A stretch of 64,000 bases of DNA from Viridothelium virens (GCA_010094025.1 ML991862.1:32327-96326), one strand, 5' to 3'; counted from the first letter of the stretch, positions 12,922 to 24,123 are shown. Made by a program: numbers and translations. Notes: a model not told the origin generated them from the sequence alone.

Positions 12922-13443
12922 GAGGCATTAAAGAGCGACAAGAATCAGGTATGGCAAGAGCTTTTGTCAAGCCTCGCTTTGTACATCTGGCAAATGTGTG
13001 CAGCCCCCCTCATTCAGCTGATTGTTTGACAATGCAATCCTTCAGCGTTAAGGGTGTGGCGGAGGGACGCCTGTGGCAGTGCACGCCTGATGAAGATGCA
13101 GCATTGCAGTTGTGCGCTGCTCCCGATAATCCGGCCAGTGTTTCAACGAAGGAGCATTTGTGCATTGTGGTGCCGTGTTGGCATTCATGCAGCGAGTAGA
13201 GTGACATCATGACGGCACGGCTTGCTAGTGGACTCTGCGGTTTCTGTCTTTCATTCTTGAGCACCTTGAAGCTATTAAAAGTTCTGCTTCTGTTTCTTCT
13301 TGATGTAGCTGTAAGAGGTTGGTTGTGGTAGTGTGAGAATAACAATGGTATTATGGAGACTAACTTCTGGCGAACCTCTGTGGGCCTCTCCCGAGAAGAT
13401 AGAGTATGGGCCGCCTAGCGGCCGCACGTGCACAGATATGTGC
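12922..13443. other. intergenic, no gene seen
   Basis: This is upstream of the membrane protein gene and includes the point where homology of the RBR pseudogene breaks off. Short frames only. Confidence 0.5.
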
Positions 13444-14268
13444 CACAAAGGTTGAGCAGTGTGGCTGAAAACAATAAACCCGGTCAGCCGTCGAGAATTC
13501 AATCGCCTTATCCAAGAATACTGCAACGAGCTCACGGGAGAGAAAATCTTGAACGTCTTCCAGGTCGATCGGTTTCTTACAGCAGCGCGGGGGTTAAAGC
13601 TGCTCATCCACTATGCTCTTCTCAAACAGCTTCACAACACAGTTGCGACACCACGTATGCGGTTCCGGATCGCAGGGCAATTGAACCGAGTCAAAAACGA
13701 GGACTAGATCTCCGCAAGGTACACAGCGAGCCCGATTGACAGCTCCCTCAGCCTTCTTGGCCATGGAGGCCGAGTGACTGCAGGCAGCTGCGTGGCTGGA
13801 TTCTGCTGTTTCGACGGGATGATCGGGGAAGGAGAACGCAGATGAAGCAACTGAAATACTAGAACTGTCATGCTGTTGTGATTCTTTGGCGCTGTTCGGT
13901 ACTGGAACCAAGATCGGTTCCAAACGTCCATCGGAGGTGCTGGTATCATTTGGCTCAGCTGATTGAGGAGGCACGCGCATGCGCGCGCGGCAAAGTGCCA
14001 TGTCATGGTCCTGGTTTGCTTGTTCTTCTTGGGAAATGAGTTCCACTACCATGCCAGCATCCTCCACATAAGCTCGATTCATGCTTGTGGCGAGTCTCTT
14101 GTCTTGGTAGAACTGCAAATCCATACGGAACTCTTCTAGCTGGGTTTCGAGGGTAAACTCCGAATCGGAAATGACACCTTCTCGTTATTTACCCTTGTCG
14201 TGGGCTAGCAGATCCTCAATATCTTGCGTGTGGATCTCGAGCCTTAAATTTGCAGATTCTGGACCCAT
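13444..14268 (-). pseudogene. RBR E3 ligase copy 2, truncated with in-frame stops
   Basis: This stretch aligns with RBR copies 1 and 3 from the start Met (MGPESANLRLE against MDLATAELVTK) through the helical region, RING1 (RCVPCGDL...WCRNCVVKLFEKS) and into the IBR (YCFQPHCSTFV). It carries two in-frame TAA codons, at 14185-14187 and 13594-13596. The second replaces the Tyr of the motif LYPPRCC found in copy 1, and the same frame continues with PPRCCKKPID. Similarity stops after CSTFV near 13444, so the rest of the IBR and the whole of RING2 with its catalytic cysteine are missing. It cannot make an active RBR ligase. Confidence 0.85.
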
Positions 14269-15253
14269 CGTCTTCGCGAATGTCAGTTGGGTATATCGCG
14301 AGACGGCTTCGAATGGCTGCTCGTACTTACCAGTCTGGTCGTGACGCGACAAGGTCAATCGAATTTTTTGAAAGAGAGCAAAAGGCAATATGCGCAGTGA
14401 CAAATATGAACACTCATCAGATACAACCGGAGAAGAACCGAGAGAGGATGTGTTGAGCCTTGAATATTCCTCTTGCTCCACACACTGAGAACCCTCTCAT
14501 TAAGCCAGGTGTAGCGAACTGCACAGCAACTTGCAGTCAACACATCTTTTAGTAGATTGATCTCAGAACTTATGTCGACCATCATCTCTAGTGTGACAAT
14601 AGGGCAAAGACATACCCCAAACCTCGTCTTGTTATTGAGGCACATTGATCCTGACTATCTTGGGGTTCGAAAAGGACGTGAAGATATGTCAGCTAAAGTA
14701 CAAATAGCAAAATTGATACGTAGCCCGGGTTCTATTGTCGAAGGGTTCTACTGTCGAATCTTGATACTTTAGAGTCCGAGGAGACTCTCAATACGGCAGA
14801 ATTCAGCTTAAGTATATCTTCAAGTGGACGCCATCTCTTCGCTTAGATCCACGAACACCAGGGGCCCAGGGCGCCAGTCCTCACTGAGAACTTCAGGGCT
14901 CGCGTTACATCTTTCACGGCGAGCGGACAATGAATAGTAGCACGGTGTAGTCTAGCAATGCGAAGAACCTCATTTTAACACTCAAAAACACGTTAGCCAC
15001 CGAGATCCAATTGCGTTCTGCTTTCGTCATACCTTCTACCGTCCCTGATTGTATAATAGACGATGAAAACTGTTACCTGACGATCTTTGGAGCTAGAGAG
15101 GTGGTCGCGATATGTGACATGTAATTGACTTCAGAGCTTCTCAAGGGGTGAATTTATAACACCTCATCGCGAATGCGCTGCTGTAAGATTCCCGCGCCCC
15201 TTCTATCATTCGCGCACAAATGATAACCGAATACGCCACTCGAAAGTGAAAAG
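14269..15253. other. intergenic, no gene seen
   Basis: This gap lies between RBR copies 2 and 3. It is relatively AT-rich, with only short frames and no motif. It presumably contains the former promoter of copy 2 and the 3' flank of copy 3. Confidence 0.55.
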
Positions 15254-16686
15254 CTAATTGACCTTGGTCAAACGGCAGCTGCGGCAGATCCGAATACTAC
15301 ATCGAGGACATTGCATGAGCCAAGGATTGTCCCTTCTGCACATCCTACAAGCACCCCCTTCAGCCCGGGCCCAAGTACCAGCACCACGAGCATGATCGCA
15401 GGCACTTTGCTGTTGTTCCACCTCCTGCGCCCTCGCCGCCGCCGCTGCCGCTCTCTGATTCCTCGCCGCCGTCTCGCCGTCTCGTTGGGCACGGAAGACG
15501 ACTCGTCCCTTATCCGCCTGCGGACAGGAGCATGATTTCCACCTTGCCCCGCAGATGTAACAGAAACCGTTTCCACAGTAGCATCTGCAAAATGTTAGCC
15601 TTGTGCTTTTGCTTCTCTTCTGAGAAAGTCCAAGGCGCCTTACGATACATGGTAGCAACCAACAATCAGCTCAACCATGCGGCCGCACTCTGTGCACCTG
15701 CGCCAGCCCTCCTCCTCTGCGATTCTCATCACAGATTGAACTGCAGGATCCTCGGAACAGTCATCCTTCTCGTGCATCTCTCGCTTGCATGATGGACAAG
15801 TCGTCGATTTGCAATCCGGGCACGTTGCGACCCCACCCTTGATGTTGGTTTTTGGGATGAAAGCTGAACAGGTTGGCTGGTAGCAGTAGGTTCGATCCAC
15901 TGTACTGTATTCGGTTGCTTTCTTTAGGAATTGGCTCTTTAGCTCAGGGGCGAGGAATTGATCAGCCATCTCCATGGGAATTGGATTGTGGCAACAGGTA
16001 GGAGGAGAAGACTGTTCATCTCATGTCGCAAGGTCGAACACTCGTACCATGCAGTCACCACACCAGACATGAGGCTTCGGCTTGCAATCTAGGGTAGTCG
16101 ACTCAGTAGGATTCGTCGAATTGGCGCAAATGTCACATTCCGTACGATCGTTTGCGGGCTCTTCTGCGCGACGCGTAGGTCCAGCATAAGACCGTCGGCC
16201 TTGTCCACTGGCTTCGTTGTTTTCGTCACGCCCTCGCTTCTTCGGGACTACAGAAAACAGGGAGGCTGCCTGGTGTTCATTGATTTCAATCTTGCCGATT
16301 GTAGAACTCTGCGGCTCTAGAGACAGCCCACCGGAACCAACAACTCGCTGAACGGTGTTCGCTGTATTGTGGAGGACATTGTCAGGTCTGTTGCACATGC
16401 CGGCTGGTCGCAGTGCCATATCATGATCGTGTGCTGCCTCGTCTTCGCTGGCAAGAGCTTCTCGGATAGCCCCCATATCTTCGTGACATGCATTGTTAAT
16501 GCCAATGGCGATTCGCCGATCTTCGAAGAGTTTTAGCTGATCGTGAAGGGAAGTTAGGTGCTCCGAGTAAACAAAATCGGCGCCTGGTAGGTCATGCTCG
16601 TGCGGGTTTCCGTTTGCCTGGCTTCGCAGTCCTTCGACATCTTCTACCAGGAGTTTGGTGACAAGCTCGGCTGTTGCTAGGTCCAT
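15254..16686 (-). pseudogene. RBR E3 ligase copy 3, complete but with one in-frame TGA
   Basis: There are two exons, 16686-15644 and 15584-15254, with a 59-nt intron (GTAAGG...TTTGCAG) at the same place as in copy 1. The 457-codon frame has RING1 (CDICANST...WCGDCMVRVFD), IBR (YCYQPTCSAFI...CPDCKSTTCPSC) and RING2 (CTECGRMVELIVGCYH, then SCYCGNGFCYICG) with the catalytic cysteine in place. Codon 222 (16021-16023) is TGA, where copy 1 has Lys in ATKDES. A single C to T change in CGA would explain it. Both halves remain open around the stop, so decay is recent, or the stop is bypassed, or it is a strain-specific or assembly error. If read as two products, only a RING1-lacking fragment or a RING2-lacking fragment would result. 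Confidence 0.75.
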
Positions 16687-17997
16687 AGCCAATTTATGTC
16701 AAATAGCCTAGGGCTAAGAAAAAGAGGAGTGTCCGACGAAATATTCTGCTGCAAACTGTGTTCAAAACTCAGAGCTTCTGGTGCCATCGGCAGAGGAATC
16801 AAGAATGGAAAGTGGGGCTTAAGACATTTCGAGGGTTACACAGAAAGGGATGAAAAACGAAATGACATGTCACAGGTCCTGACCGGAGATCGAAGATAAC
16901 CATGGGTGACTTCATTGCAGTATCATCCCAGGCCTTCTGCATCTGCTAAGTAATTCCCACTCTTAATGGAATTGTATGAGATGATACTTGGTTACGAAGA
17001 AACAATGAGATTCGCATGATACGCGTGAATCGGACTCAGTCTCTCCATTTTGCGAATGCTCAGATTAGCCGCTGGTCAGTGTTCTGGTGCGATTACCTTC
17101 AATCAAGCTGTTGCTAGCGGGATAGATCGTGGTAGCGGTGTCATTTTTACGCAAGGTCTTGAATACGTCTGCTCTAAGATTAAGGTTCGGCACCTGGAGA
17201 AGCGAGCTGCTTCGCTAAGGCACGTGGCCGACAATCTGGAGGACAGAAACAGTTGGAAGGTCATAGCAAGCACGTTCCGTATGTAGATCTCGTTACACTC
17301 AAGATCATCTTCTCACCTCTTCACTTGCTCGGCGGCTGATCGGAGTCTCTAGCAACCCCAGCGGCGAGACATCTAATCTTCGAAATCAGATGAGACTGTT
17401 CGTCGTCTAGGAAACGAACTTTTATACGTCATTGTTTGTTTACTACGGCGGCGCAATAGTACCAATTGCCGCTGTAACAGTTTTATTCTACTAACAAACT
17501 TACCGCCGATGCGCGCATCTCAGGGATGGCCAATTGGAAATCTTGAGCATCGATCCCTCGAGGACTAACAATGGAGTAAGTCGCATCTGAGCCAACCTCA
17601 GTAACTCACTATGGTTGAAGTTTTATCCGCAGGCGAAATCTTGTCATCCTCTGCGACTTCGGCGCCATAGATAGCGCGGTCCGCTCGGCAGCATAACTTA
17701 GCTGCCTTACGGAGCAGTCGGAAACAACTCCACCAAGACACGCCAGCTACGCAAGATCCGATCCAAGTGCCGGCTTAGCCACACACCTTTTCCCGTCTTT
17801 GATTGTCAAGATGGGCAATCGACACCACCACATTCAGTTTCCCTTTCTGAGATGGTACGAGCGCGCTGGCAGATTCGTAGCCGTAGCCAGATCCGCAGCA
17901 ATCAAGTACAACTCGGCTCGAGATTACAATAGTGAGGGGTTTAGCATGACCAATAATTAGTCTCATTATGTCGTAATAGAGCTTCTATGTTGCTTTG
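16687..17997. other. intergenic, no gene seen
   Basis: This is a divergent promoter region between RBR copy 3 (-) and the aldehyde dehydrogenase (+). Short frames occur (for example near 17050-17286) but show no family motif. Confidence 0.55.
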
Positions 17998-18052
17998 GTA
18001 AGGCCTTCTACACTAGGAATTCTTTTATTCTTGATTTTCCCTACTTTCCTAG
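17998..18052 (+). other. probable 5'UTR intron of the aldehyde dehydrogenase
   Basis: GTAAGG at 17998 and TTTCCTAG ending at 18052 bound a 55-nt pyrimidine-rich segment of the usual intron size, 17 bases before the ATG at 18070. Translated in frame it looks like a signal peptide, but no ATG opens that frame, so an untranslated intron is the simpler reading. Confidence 0.5.
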
Positions 18053-18069
18053 CACCATCACTTTCCACA

Positions 18070-19638
18070 ATGGCTACCACAAACGGTTCCATAGCCAACG
18101 ACTCCGTAGCCAACGGCTCTACAGCCAACGGCTCCACAGTCAACGGCTCCACAGCCAACGACACCGACTACACCGTCCCCCTCTGGATCAACAGCGCCCC
18201 CCACCCCTCCCCCTCCACCACCCCTATCTCCGTCACATCCTCCATCACGGGCCAAACCCTCCACCACGCGCACGCCACCGACGTCCCCACCGCTCAGCTC
18301 GCCTGCTCCGCCGCCTCCACTGCCTTCAAAACCTGGAAGCGCAGCCCCATCAGCACACGGCGCAACCTCCTCCTCCGCACCGCCTCCCTCTACGAAGCGC
18401 GCAGCTCCGAACTCCTCTCGCTGCAAATGAGCGAGACCTCCTGCGACGAAGCGTGGGCACTGAACAACGTGCGCACCGCCGTCGGCTACCTCCGCGAGAT
18501 CGCCGCATGCATATCCACCGCACTGCAAGGCACCATCCCATCGCTCGAGAAGCCCGACACGATGGGCTTCGTGTTCCGCGAGGCGGTGGGCGTGGTGCTG
18601 GTGATTCCGCCGTGGAACGCGGCGCTCATCCTCGCGACGCGCGCGATTGCGAGCGCGTTGGGTGCGGGATGTACGGTGGTCTTGAAGGCGTCGGAGTTGT
18701 GTCCGAGGACGCATCATGCGATTGTGAGGGCGTTTGAGGATGCGGCGGTGGGGGAGGGGACGGGGGAGGCGGCGGAAGGGGAGGCGGGCCGCTTGCTGCC
18801 GAGGGGTGCGTTGAATCAGTTGCAGGCGGGAAGGGAGCAGGCGGCGGAGGTGACGGAGGCGTTGATTGCGCATCCGGCGGTGCGGAAGGTGGATTTTATT
18901 GGGAGTGCGGCGGTGGGGAGGGTGATTGGGGCGACGGCGGCGAGGTATCTGAAGCCCGTGCTGATGGAGCTGGGGGGTAAGTGTCCGGCAATCGTGCTGG
19001 AGGATGCGGATTTGGGAAAGGCGGCGACGTTGTGTGCGAAGGGGGCGACGCTGCATCATGGGCAGATTTGCTTTTCGACCGAGAGAATCATTGTGTTAAG
19101 GAAGGCGGCGGAGGAGTTTCAGAATCTGCTAGTAAAGGCTTTTGAGGCCAATCCATCTGCCGGAGCCGCAGTGACGGAAGCGGGTGTGAAACATGCTGAG
19201 GATGTGTTGAGGGATGCTCAGGAAAAGGGGGAGAAGTTCTTGCTCGGTGGAGGGATTGAGCGTGGTAAGACTGCAACGCTGAAGCCGGCGATCATCTTGG
19301 AGCCCAAGTCTTCGAGAATTGTCGATGAAGAGACCTTTGGGCCCTCAGCCTCGTTGTATGTGGTAGAGAGCGATGAAGAAGCGATCGAGTTGGCGAATAT
19401 GAGTGCGTATGGCCTCAACGCAACCATTCACACAAAGGACCTTGCGAGGGGAATTAAGATGGCACATGAGCTAGAGTATGGGCAAGTACACATCAACAGC
19501 ATAAGTGTCTTTACTGCTTCAACAGGTTCACAAGGAGGCGTGAAGGGAAGTGGATGGGGTCGGCAAAACGCTGGGTGGGGCTTGCATGAATTCTTGATAG
19601 AGAAATTTGTTTCTTATCATGGAGATGTGAGTGGCTAG
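18070..19638 (+). CDS. NAD(P)-dependent aldehyde dehydrogenase (salicylaldehyde/vanillin DH-like)
   Basis: This is a single exon of 522 residues. The ATG at 18070 has a good context (CACAATGGC). The fold and motifs are those of the ALDH superfamily: an N-terminal nucleotide-binding half with VLVIPPWNAA and VVLKASE, the FIGSAAVGR loop, the general base Glu300 in MELGGK, and the nucleophile Cys334 in GQICFSTER. The 34-residue Glu-Cys spacing matches the family. Overall similarity to fungal salicylaldehyde or vanillin dehydrogenases suggests oxidation of an aromatic aldehyde to the acid. The first 30 residues contain unusual five-residue repeats (ANGST-like, five or more copies) absent from typical relatives. 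The first half of the gene is C-rich and the second half strongly G-rich, switching near 18550. Confidence 0.88.
   Translation: MATTNGSIANDSVANGSTANGSTVNGSTANDTDYTVPLWINSAPHPSPSTTPISVTSSITGQTLHHAHATDVPTAQLACSAASTAFKTWKRSPISTRRNLLLRTASLYEARSSELLSLQMSETSCDEAWALNNVRTAVGYLREIAACISTALQGTIPSLEKPDTMGFVFREAVGVVLVIPPWNAALILATRAIASALGAGCTVVLKASELCPRTHHAIVRAFEDAAVGEGTGEAAEGEAGRLLPRGALNQLQAGREQAAEVTEALIAHPAVRKVDFIGSAAVGRVIGATAARYLKPVLMELGGKCPAIVLEDADLGKAATLCAKGATLHHGQICFSTERIIVLRKAAEEFQNLLVKAFEANPSAGAAVTEAGVKHAEDVLRDAQEKGEKFLLGGGIERGKTATLKPAIILEPKSSRIVDEETFGPSASLYVVESDEEAIELANMSAYGLNATIHTKDLARGIKMAHELEYGQVHINSISVFTASTGSQGGVKGSGWGRQNAGWGLHEFLIEKFVSYHGDVSG
18091..18165 (+). repeat. 15-nt coding tandem repeat (ANGST-like)
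   Basis: About five imperfect copies of a 15-base unit such as GCCAACGGCTCCACA encode repeated A/V-N-G/D-S-T/I/V peptides at the N-terminus of the aldehyde dehydrogenase. The copies differ by single bases, which suggests slippage followed by drift. Confidence 0.75.
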
Positions 19639-20034
19639 TCGCTCGAAAATCGTGAAACCTTTGAAAAGCGTATTTTGACGCTGAGATTTTATAGAGATTA
19701 TGATTTGAGATATAAAAAGAAAGTTGCTTACCTTAACCATGTTTGCATGTGAGTACGCGTCGTAGATGAGAATCTGTCAATAGTGGAAGAATTTTAGTGC
19801 ATCCAACAGCTCTCTAGAGTCTGTAGCTGCATCGCATTCGAGATCTAGCCTTCTCGATCCAATCTGACTACTCGTACAAGAATTTCAAAATAAAGTACAG
19901 AAAGTAAATCCAGAATGCTGGGTATCATCTCGCTTTCCTCCATGAGGATTAATCAACCCGCTCGAGCCACATTTCTGGACGCGAACCACAAAAACTCCAA
20001 TCCTCCTTTGGGGTATCAATTCCATTTTCATACT
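19639..20034. other. intergenic between convergent genes
   Basis: This is the 3' flank of the aldehyde dehydrogenase (+) and of the GPI-type protein (-). It is AT-rich with no further gene seen. Confidence 0.6.
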
Positions 20035-21080
20035 TTACATCGCCGCGACGACGCCAGCAATCGCGAATGCGACCATTCCGCCAAATGCCTGCTGTGTTGG
20101 GGCTGCGGCCGCAGAGCTCGCCACACTAGCTGCACTGGCGGTCGCGCCAGCACTTCCCGAGGGCGAGGAACCACTCCCAGTGGAAGAGGCGCTCGTGGTC
20201 ATCGAACCGGCGGACGAAGCCCTGGAAGACGAAAGCATGTCAGACGATGCGGATCCAATAGATGATACAGATGAAGGTAAGGAAGAGGAAGGAATAGGAG
20301 AAGATGGAGAAGATGGAGAAGATGGAGAAGATGGAGGAGAGACGGACGATGAGTCAGAGATAGCACTGCTGAGAGAAGATGCAGCCGAGGAAGGTACACC
20401 GGGAGCAGTCGAGACAACTGACTTGGAACTGGTAGGCGCGCTCGTGGTGCTCGCAGTCGACGAGGCGCCCGCAGGACCACTTTGAGTCAAGGGACCGGAA
20501 GCACTTGCAGTTGCGCCAGTGGTGCCTGCAGAGTTGGAAGGCGCAGAACTCGGGGAGACGGTGCTCAGTGATAGGCTAGTGGTCGGAGCGCCAGAGGTGA
20601 CGGTAGAGAGGATGGAGGAGGACGCGGATAGGGATGTGACGTCTGAGTCGACTTGAAAGAACGGGGTAAAGTTGGTATTGGTGTCTGGATGGTCGTCGTC
20701 GACAATTTCGACGGTATATTGGCCTTTGACTACGTCGGATGGGACGTTCCAGCCGTAGGAACCGGAATTTTGGATGTTTGCTGTAAATTACACGGATGAG
20801 AATTGGGAATGGCAAGGGATATGGCAGAGCACTGGAGGGTACAACCCAACTTACATGCGATGGAGACACCCTTTTCGAGATCATTGCCTTCACCTGTCCG
20901 TAATACAAGTGACACTGTTCCACTTGTCGTAGGCGACCAGTTGAGAGTGAGTTTTTGACCGGCTGTAGCATTGAAGCCGTCACTTGGAATTGAGAAAGGG
21001 TTCTGATCGCTGGAGAAGCTTCCTTGCGCGCAAGCCAATGCCGCAAGCAATGGGAGAAGTGATACACTTAGGAAACGCAT
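20035..21080 (-). CDS. GPI-anchored Ser-rich protein with KRE9/KNH1-like N-terminus
   Basis: There are two exons, 21080-20855 and 20780-20035, with a 74-nt intron (GTAAGT...TTTACAG); 323 residues. The N-terminal signal peptide is MRFLSVSLLPLLAALACAQG. A beta-sandwich-like domain of about 95 residues follows (NPFSIPSDGFNATAGQKLTL...), of the kind called Ser-Thr-rich GPI-anchored KRE9/KNH1 family. Then comes a long Ser/Pro/Ala stalk and a C-terminal hydrophobic tail (GGMVAFAIAGVVAAM) fitting a GPI signal. Proteins of this family sit in the fungal wall or plasma membrane and are linked to beta-glucan organisation, but the role here is not established. Repeats encoding SSP are visible in the stalk. 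A second signal-peptide, GPI-type gene lies 1.5 kb upstream on the same strand. Confidence 0.85.
20299..20342. repeat. 9-bp tandem repeat in GPI protein stalk
   Basis: The plus strand shows about four copies of GATGGAGAA/GATGGAGAAGAT units. On the coding (minus) strand they give repeated Ser-Pro-Ser codons. This is a typical slippage-prone stalk repeat. Confidence 0.8.
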
Positions 21081-22593
21081 GTTGTGTAAACTGTGGGGGA
21101 TTGCAAACAATATGCCAAAGAGATGAAAAGGAGTCGTCCAAGAATCACGGCGCTTTACAGAGTTATAGCGAGTCGCGTGATGCAGTGTCGATTACAATGA
21201 ATGAATGCAAAGGGAACACAAACACGGAAGGGATGTGGAGGTGGAAGAATGGAAGGAGGCGCGCAAGCACAAAATATGTGAAAGGCGCGACAGACGATAA
21301 CTTACTCGAAGGGATCATTCCCCCTGGCTACGATCCCCCATGGACATGGACATGTGTATCTATCAAGATGAGCAGCGGGGCGTTAATTGGACACCTTGTC
21401 GTCGAGCACACTTTTGGGGACAAGTACTGATTGTGCGGAGATAGCAGCATAGGTCTTGCGACGCGGTGCAGCACTTACCCGACCCTAGCAAGCAACAGCT
21501 CGAGTAGGGGCAAGGCGAGCTAGGCCGCAACCGGCTCTCCTCACACCGCATCGGTAATTCGTCCTATAAGTCGCCTGACAGCCGTGGTCGGATGAATTGG
21601 AATCCTCTGGGAATTCTCGTGGAGCTCGCAATCTAACAAGGCTTCTGTGTCGGAGGTTGGTCGCAGAAACCTGGCTTGTTGCTGGGATGCTCCGATCTCC
21701 AATTACCCCAGGAGTTCCACCTCCATTCCTCAGATCTCCTACGCTTTGAACAGCGTCATCGAAGTTTGGTAGATGAGGTACAAGTAGCATTGTACTCCCT
21801 TGCTCGGTTCTCTGGTGCAACCGTAAATGTTGGCGTGGGTGGTTCCGTAGGTTCTGGCGGTTCTCTCCGAGAAAGTGCGCCGAAACCAATGCGCTAATTC
21901 AGGGGCACTTTAATTGCGAGTTCATTTACTTTCTTGATCAGTCTAGCCTATGATGCCAACCGGTGGGCAAGAGGGAAGCGACATTGGGCTTGTGACCGAT
22001 AAGTCGATCTTCTTATCTCCCCGGCGCGTGGAGCTGCCCCTAAGACCACTGAGTGTTCTGTGCTTCAATGTTGGGCACGCGACTCTCCACCGTGATTCGA
22101 GAACGCCGTTTTAGAACGTCGAGAAGACGCACTGATGAGTTGGCGATCCTCATTTCATTAACTTCAAGATGTTGTCATTGTACATAGAAGCCTCGGTGCA
22201 AATGCTTTTTCTCTAGATTGACGTTAGGGGCTATTCAGGTGCACGTGTTTGCATTTTCGGATAGATGTAGACCATGTCATCGATTGGCTTTTCGCCATAA
22301 ATTATACAGTACTATGTGCGTCTAAATAGGTACAGAGAATAATCGATACGAATGTGACAGTGAGGCGTTCCACCTTTGTCGCATTACACACCATTTGTGT
22401 CCATGTCAAAGTCCAAAATCAGAAAGCCGTCATGCGATGCGATGCGATGCAACGCCGTGGTTCAAACCGGTTGACGAGATCCAAAGATCTGGGTATCGAC
22501 GGAAAAATTAAAAAATGCTTGAAACGAGCAAATGTCGTGTACGTGTAAAAGATCACATCACTCCGTTCCGTCTCCTCAAACGAAATCAATCAT
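21081..22593. other. intergenic, no gene seen
   Basis: This 1.5-kb gap lies between two same-strand GPI-protein genes. Only short frames are visible. A small ATGCG/GATGC microsatellite of about four copies lies near 22433-22452. Confidence 0.6.
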
Positions 22594-23369
22594 CTATGCG
22601 AGGAAGGCAAGAGCAGCAACAACACCAAAGACGATGGTCAATGGGCTGGTGAGGCCAGCAGCACCGCTTGCAGGAGCGGGGATTGGCTTGCTGGTGGTGG
22701 CAGCCGTGGTAGACGGGACCGAGGTGGCGGCAGTAGTAGCTGCGGTCACAGTCGCGTTCTTGTACGGGACAAGTGTCGTGTTCGACGCTGGCTTGTATGA
22801 GTTGGGGCCGACGGGAACAGCAGTGGTGGTAATGTTGGAGGCAGCAAAGCTGGTCGTGGCGTTGTAGGCCAAGCTGGAGCTAGAGGTGATGTAGACGGAG
22901 CTAGCAGAGGTGGTGGCCGAGCCATATGAAGTAGCCAAGGAAGAAGCCGATGAAGTGGAAGACGCGCAATTGCCAGCAATGTTGAAGGGACCAAGGTAGT
23001 TGGTCTCGGTTCCTTGAATGATCTCCAAAGCATAGCTCGTAGCACAGGCAGTTGGCTTGTACTGGACAGTGCTTTGAGTAGGTAGGCCTGAATAGAGGGT
23101 GGCAACAGGGCTAGGATTGTAGACTGCGGTGTTGGCCGCGTCAGGTTCCTTGAGAACAATTTCAAGAGGCTGTTTCGCGCTGTTAGTATGTACATGCACA
23201 AAGGCAGGGCTGCGAGATCTCTTACATCGTTAGAGTCTGTGGTAGCGAACCCGACGGTACCCTCCTGGCCAACTTCGAAACCCCCCTGCGGCAGGCTGGT
23301 GAGCTGGACAACGTTTGACTGCGCGGCAGCAAGGCCGGCGAGAAGAACGACTGAAGTAGCGTAATGCAT
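22594..23369 (-). CDS. secreted GPI-anchored Ser/Thr-rich protein
   Basis: There are two exons, 23369-23226 and 23169-22594, joined across a 56-nt intron (GTAAGA...TACTAACAG...AAACAG), giving 239 residues. A signal peptide (MHYATSVVLLAGLAAAQS) precedes a domain of about 110 residues (NVVQLTSLPQGGFEVGQEGT...) with conserved-looking cysteines in TACATSYALEI and AGNCASS. Then follow a Ser/Thr/Ala stalk with several N-glycosylation sites and a hydrophobic GPI-type tail (GLTSPLTIVFGVVAALAFLA). The plan matches the gene at 20035-21080, and the two may be old tandem paralogues, although the N-terminal domains are not clearly alike. Likely a wall-associated surface protein of unknown activity. Confidence 0.82.
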
Positions 23370-24123
23370 GGTATCGATTGTAGATTGTAGAAGAAGAAAT
23401 TATAATATGGTAGCGAGCGTCGATTGTAGTAGGTGATAAAGAGTGTGGATGTATTTGCTTGGGGCTTCTGCGTATTTCAATGAATGACAACGGTGGGAGA
23501 ATGCGAGCAGCGTGAGAGGTTGGGGGGGACTTCCGTTCACCTTAAAAGCATGTGTAATTAAATCAATACGGGAGGGCGAACCTAAGGATCAGGCATCGAC
23601 CATGTTGATTGGTATGGCTTATAGGTACTAGCCAGAACCAGGCAAACGGAAGATGTCCGGGCTTACAGCTAATCAATCACAGCACCAATTATACTCTGGG
23701 GAAATGAGAGGCAGGGATACTAGGGCGTGGATGGCAAGGTACAGGATGCGGTGGCAGGGATAAGGCTGGGGTACAGGCCCCTGAGATGAACGTTATTATG
23801 CCGTCCGCAGTCGCTTCTGGTTGGCTCCACAATCGGCGTTGCCCGTGCGATGGCGCTGCTTGCACGCCCAGACCCGGCCAGGTACAGACGCCTAATGTGA
23901 CGGTGTTATTTGCAAATATTGTAACCTTTCGTACAGCTGAAGTCGAAAATTTTCACTGGCGCACTCAAAGCTTGGCAATTCTTTATTTGGCTGCTTATGA
24001 GCGCTGATGAGTGCAAGACCAAGCGGGTATATCCATCTACGCTACAGAAAACAACTCGGTAAACTCCACGGTGAGCTGGAGGATCATATTTCCGATCAGA
24101 CCTTCTGTGCCCCCGACACTCTC
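23370..24123. other. intergenic, no gene seen
   Basis: This is the promoter region of the GPI-protein gene and the 3' flank of the dynein gene. No convincing frame. Confidence 0.6.

Noticed and set aside
17995-18069. In-frame hydrophobic extension upstream of the aldehyde dehydrogenase, resembling a signal peptide
   Set aside because: No ATG opens it, and the segment has a GTAAGG donor and CCTAG acceptor; it fits a 5'UTR intron.
18058-19059. Long minus-strand frame (333 codons) opposite the aldehyde dehydrogenase
   Set aside because: Low-complexity Arg/His/Gly shadow caused by GC-rich codons of the real gene.
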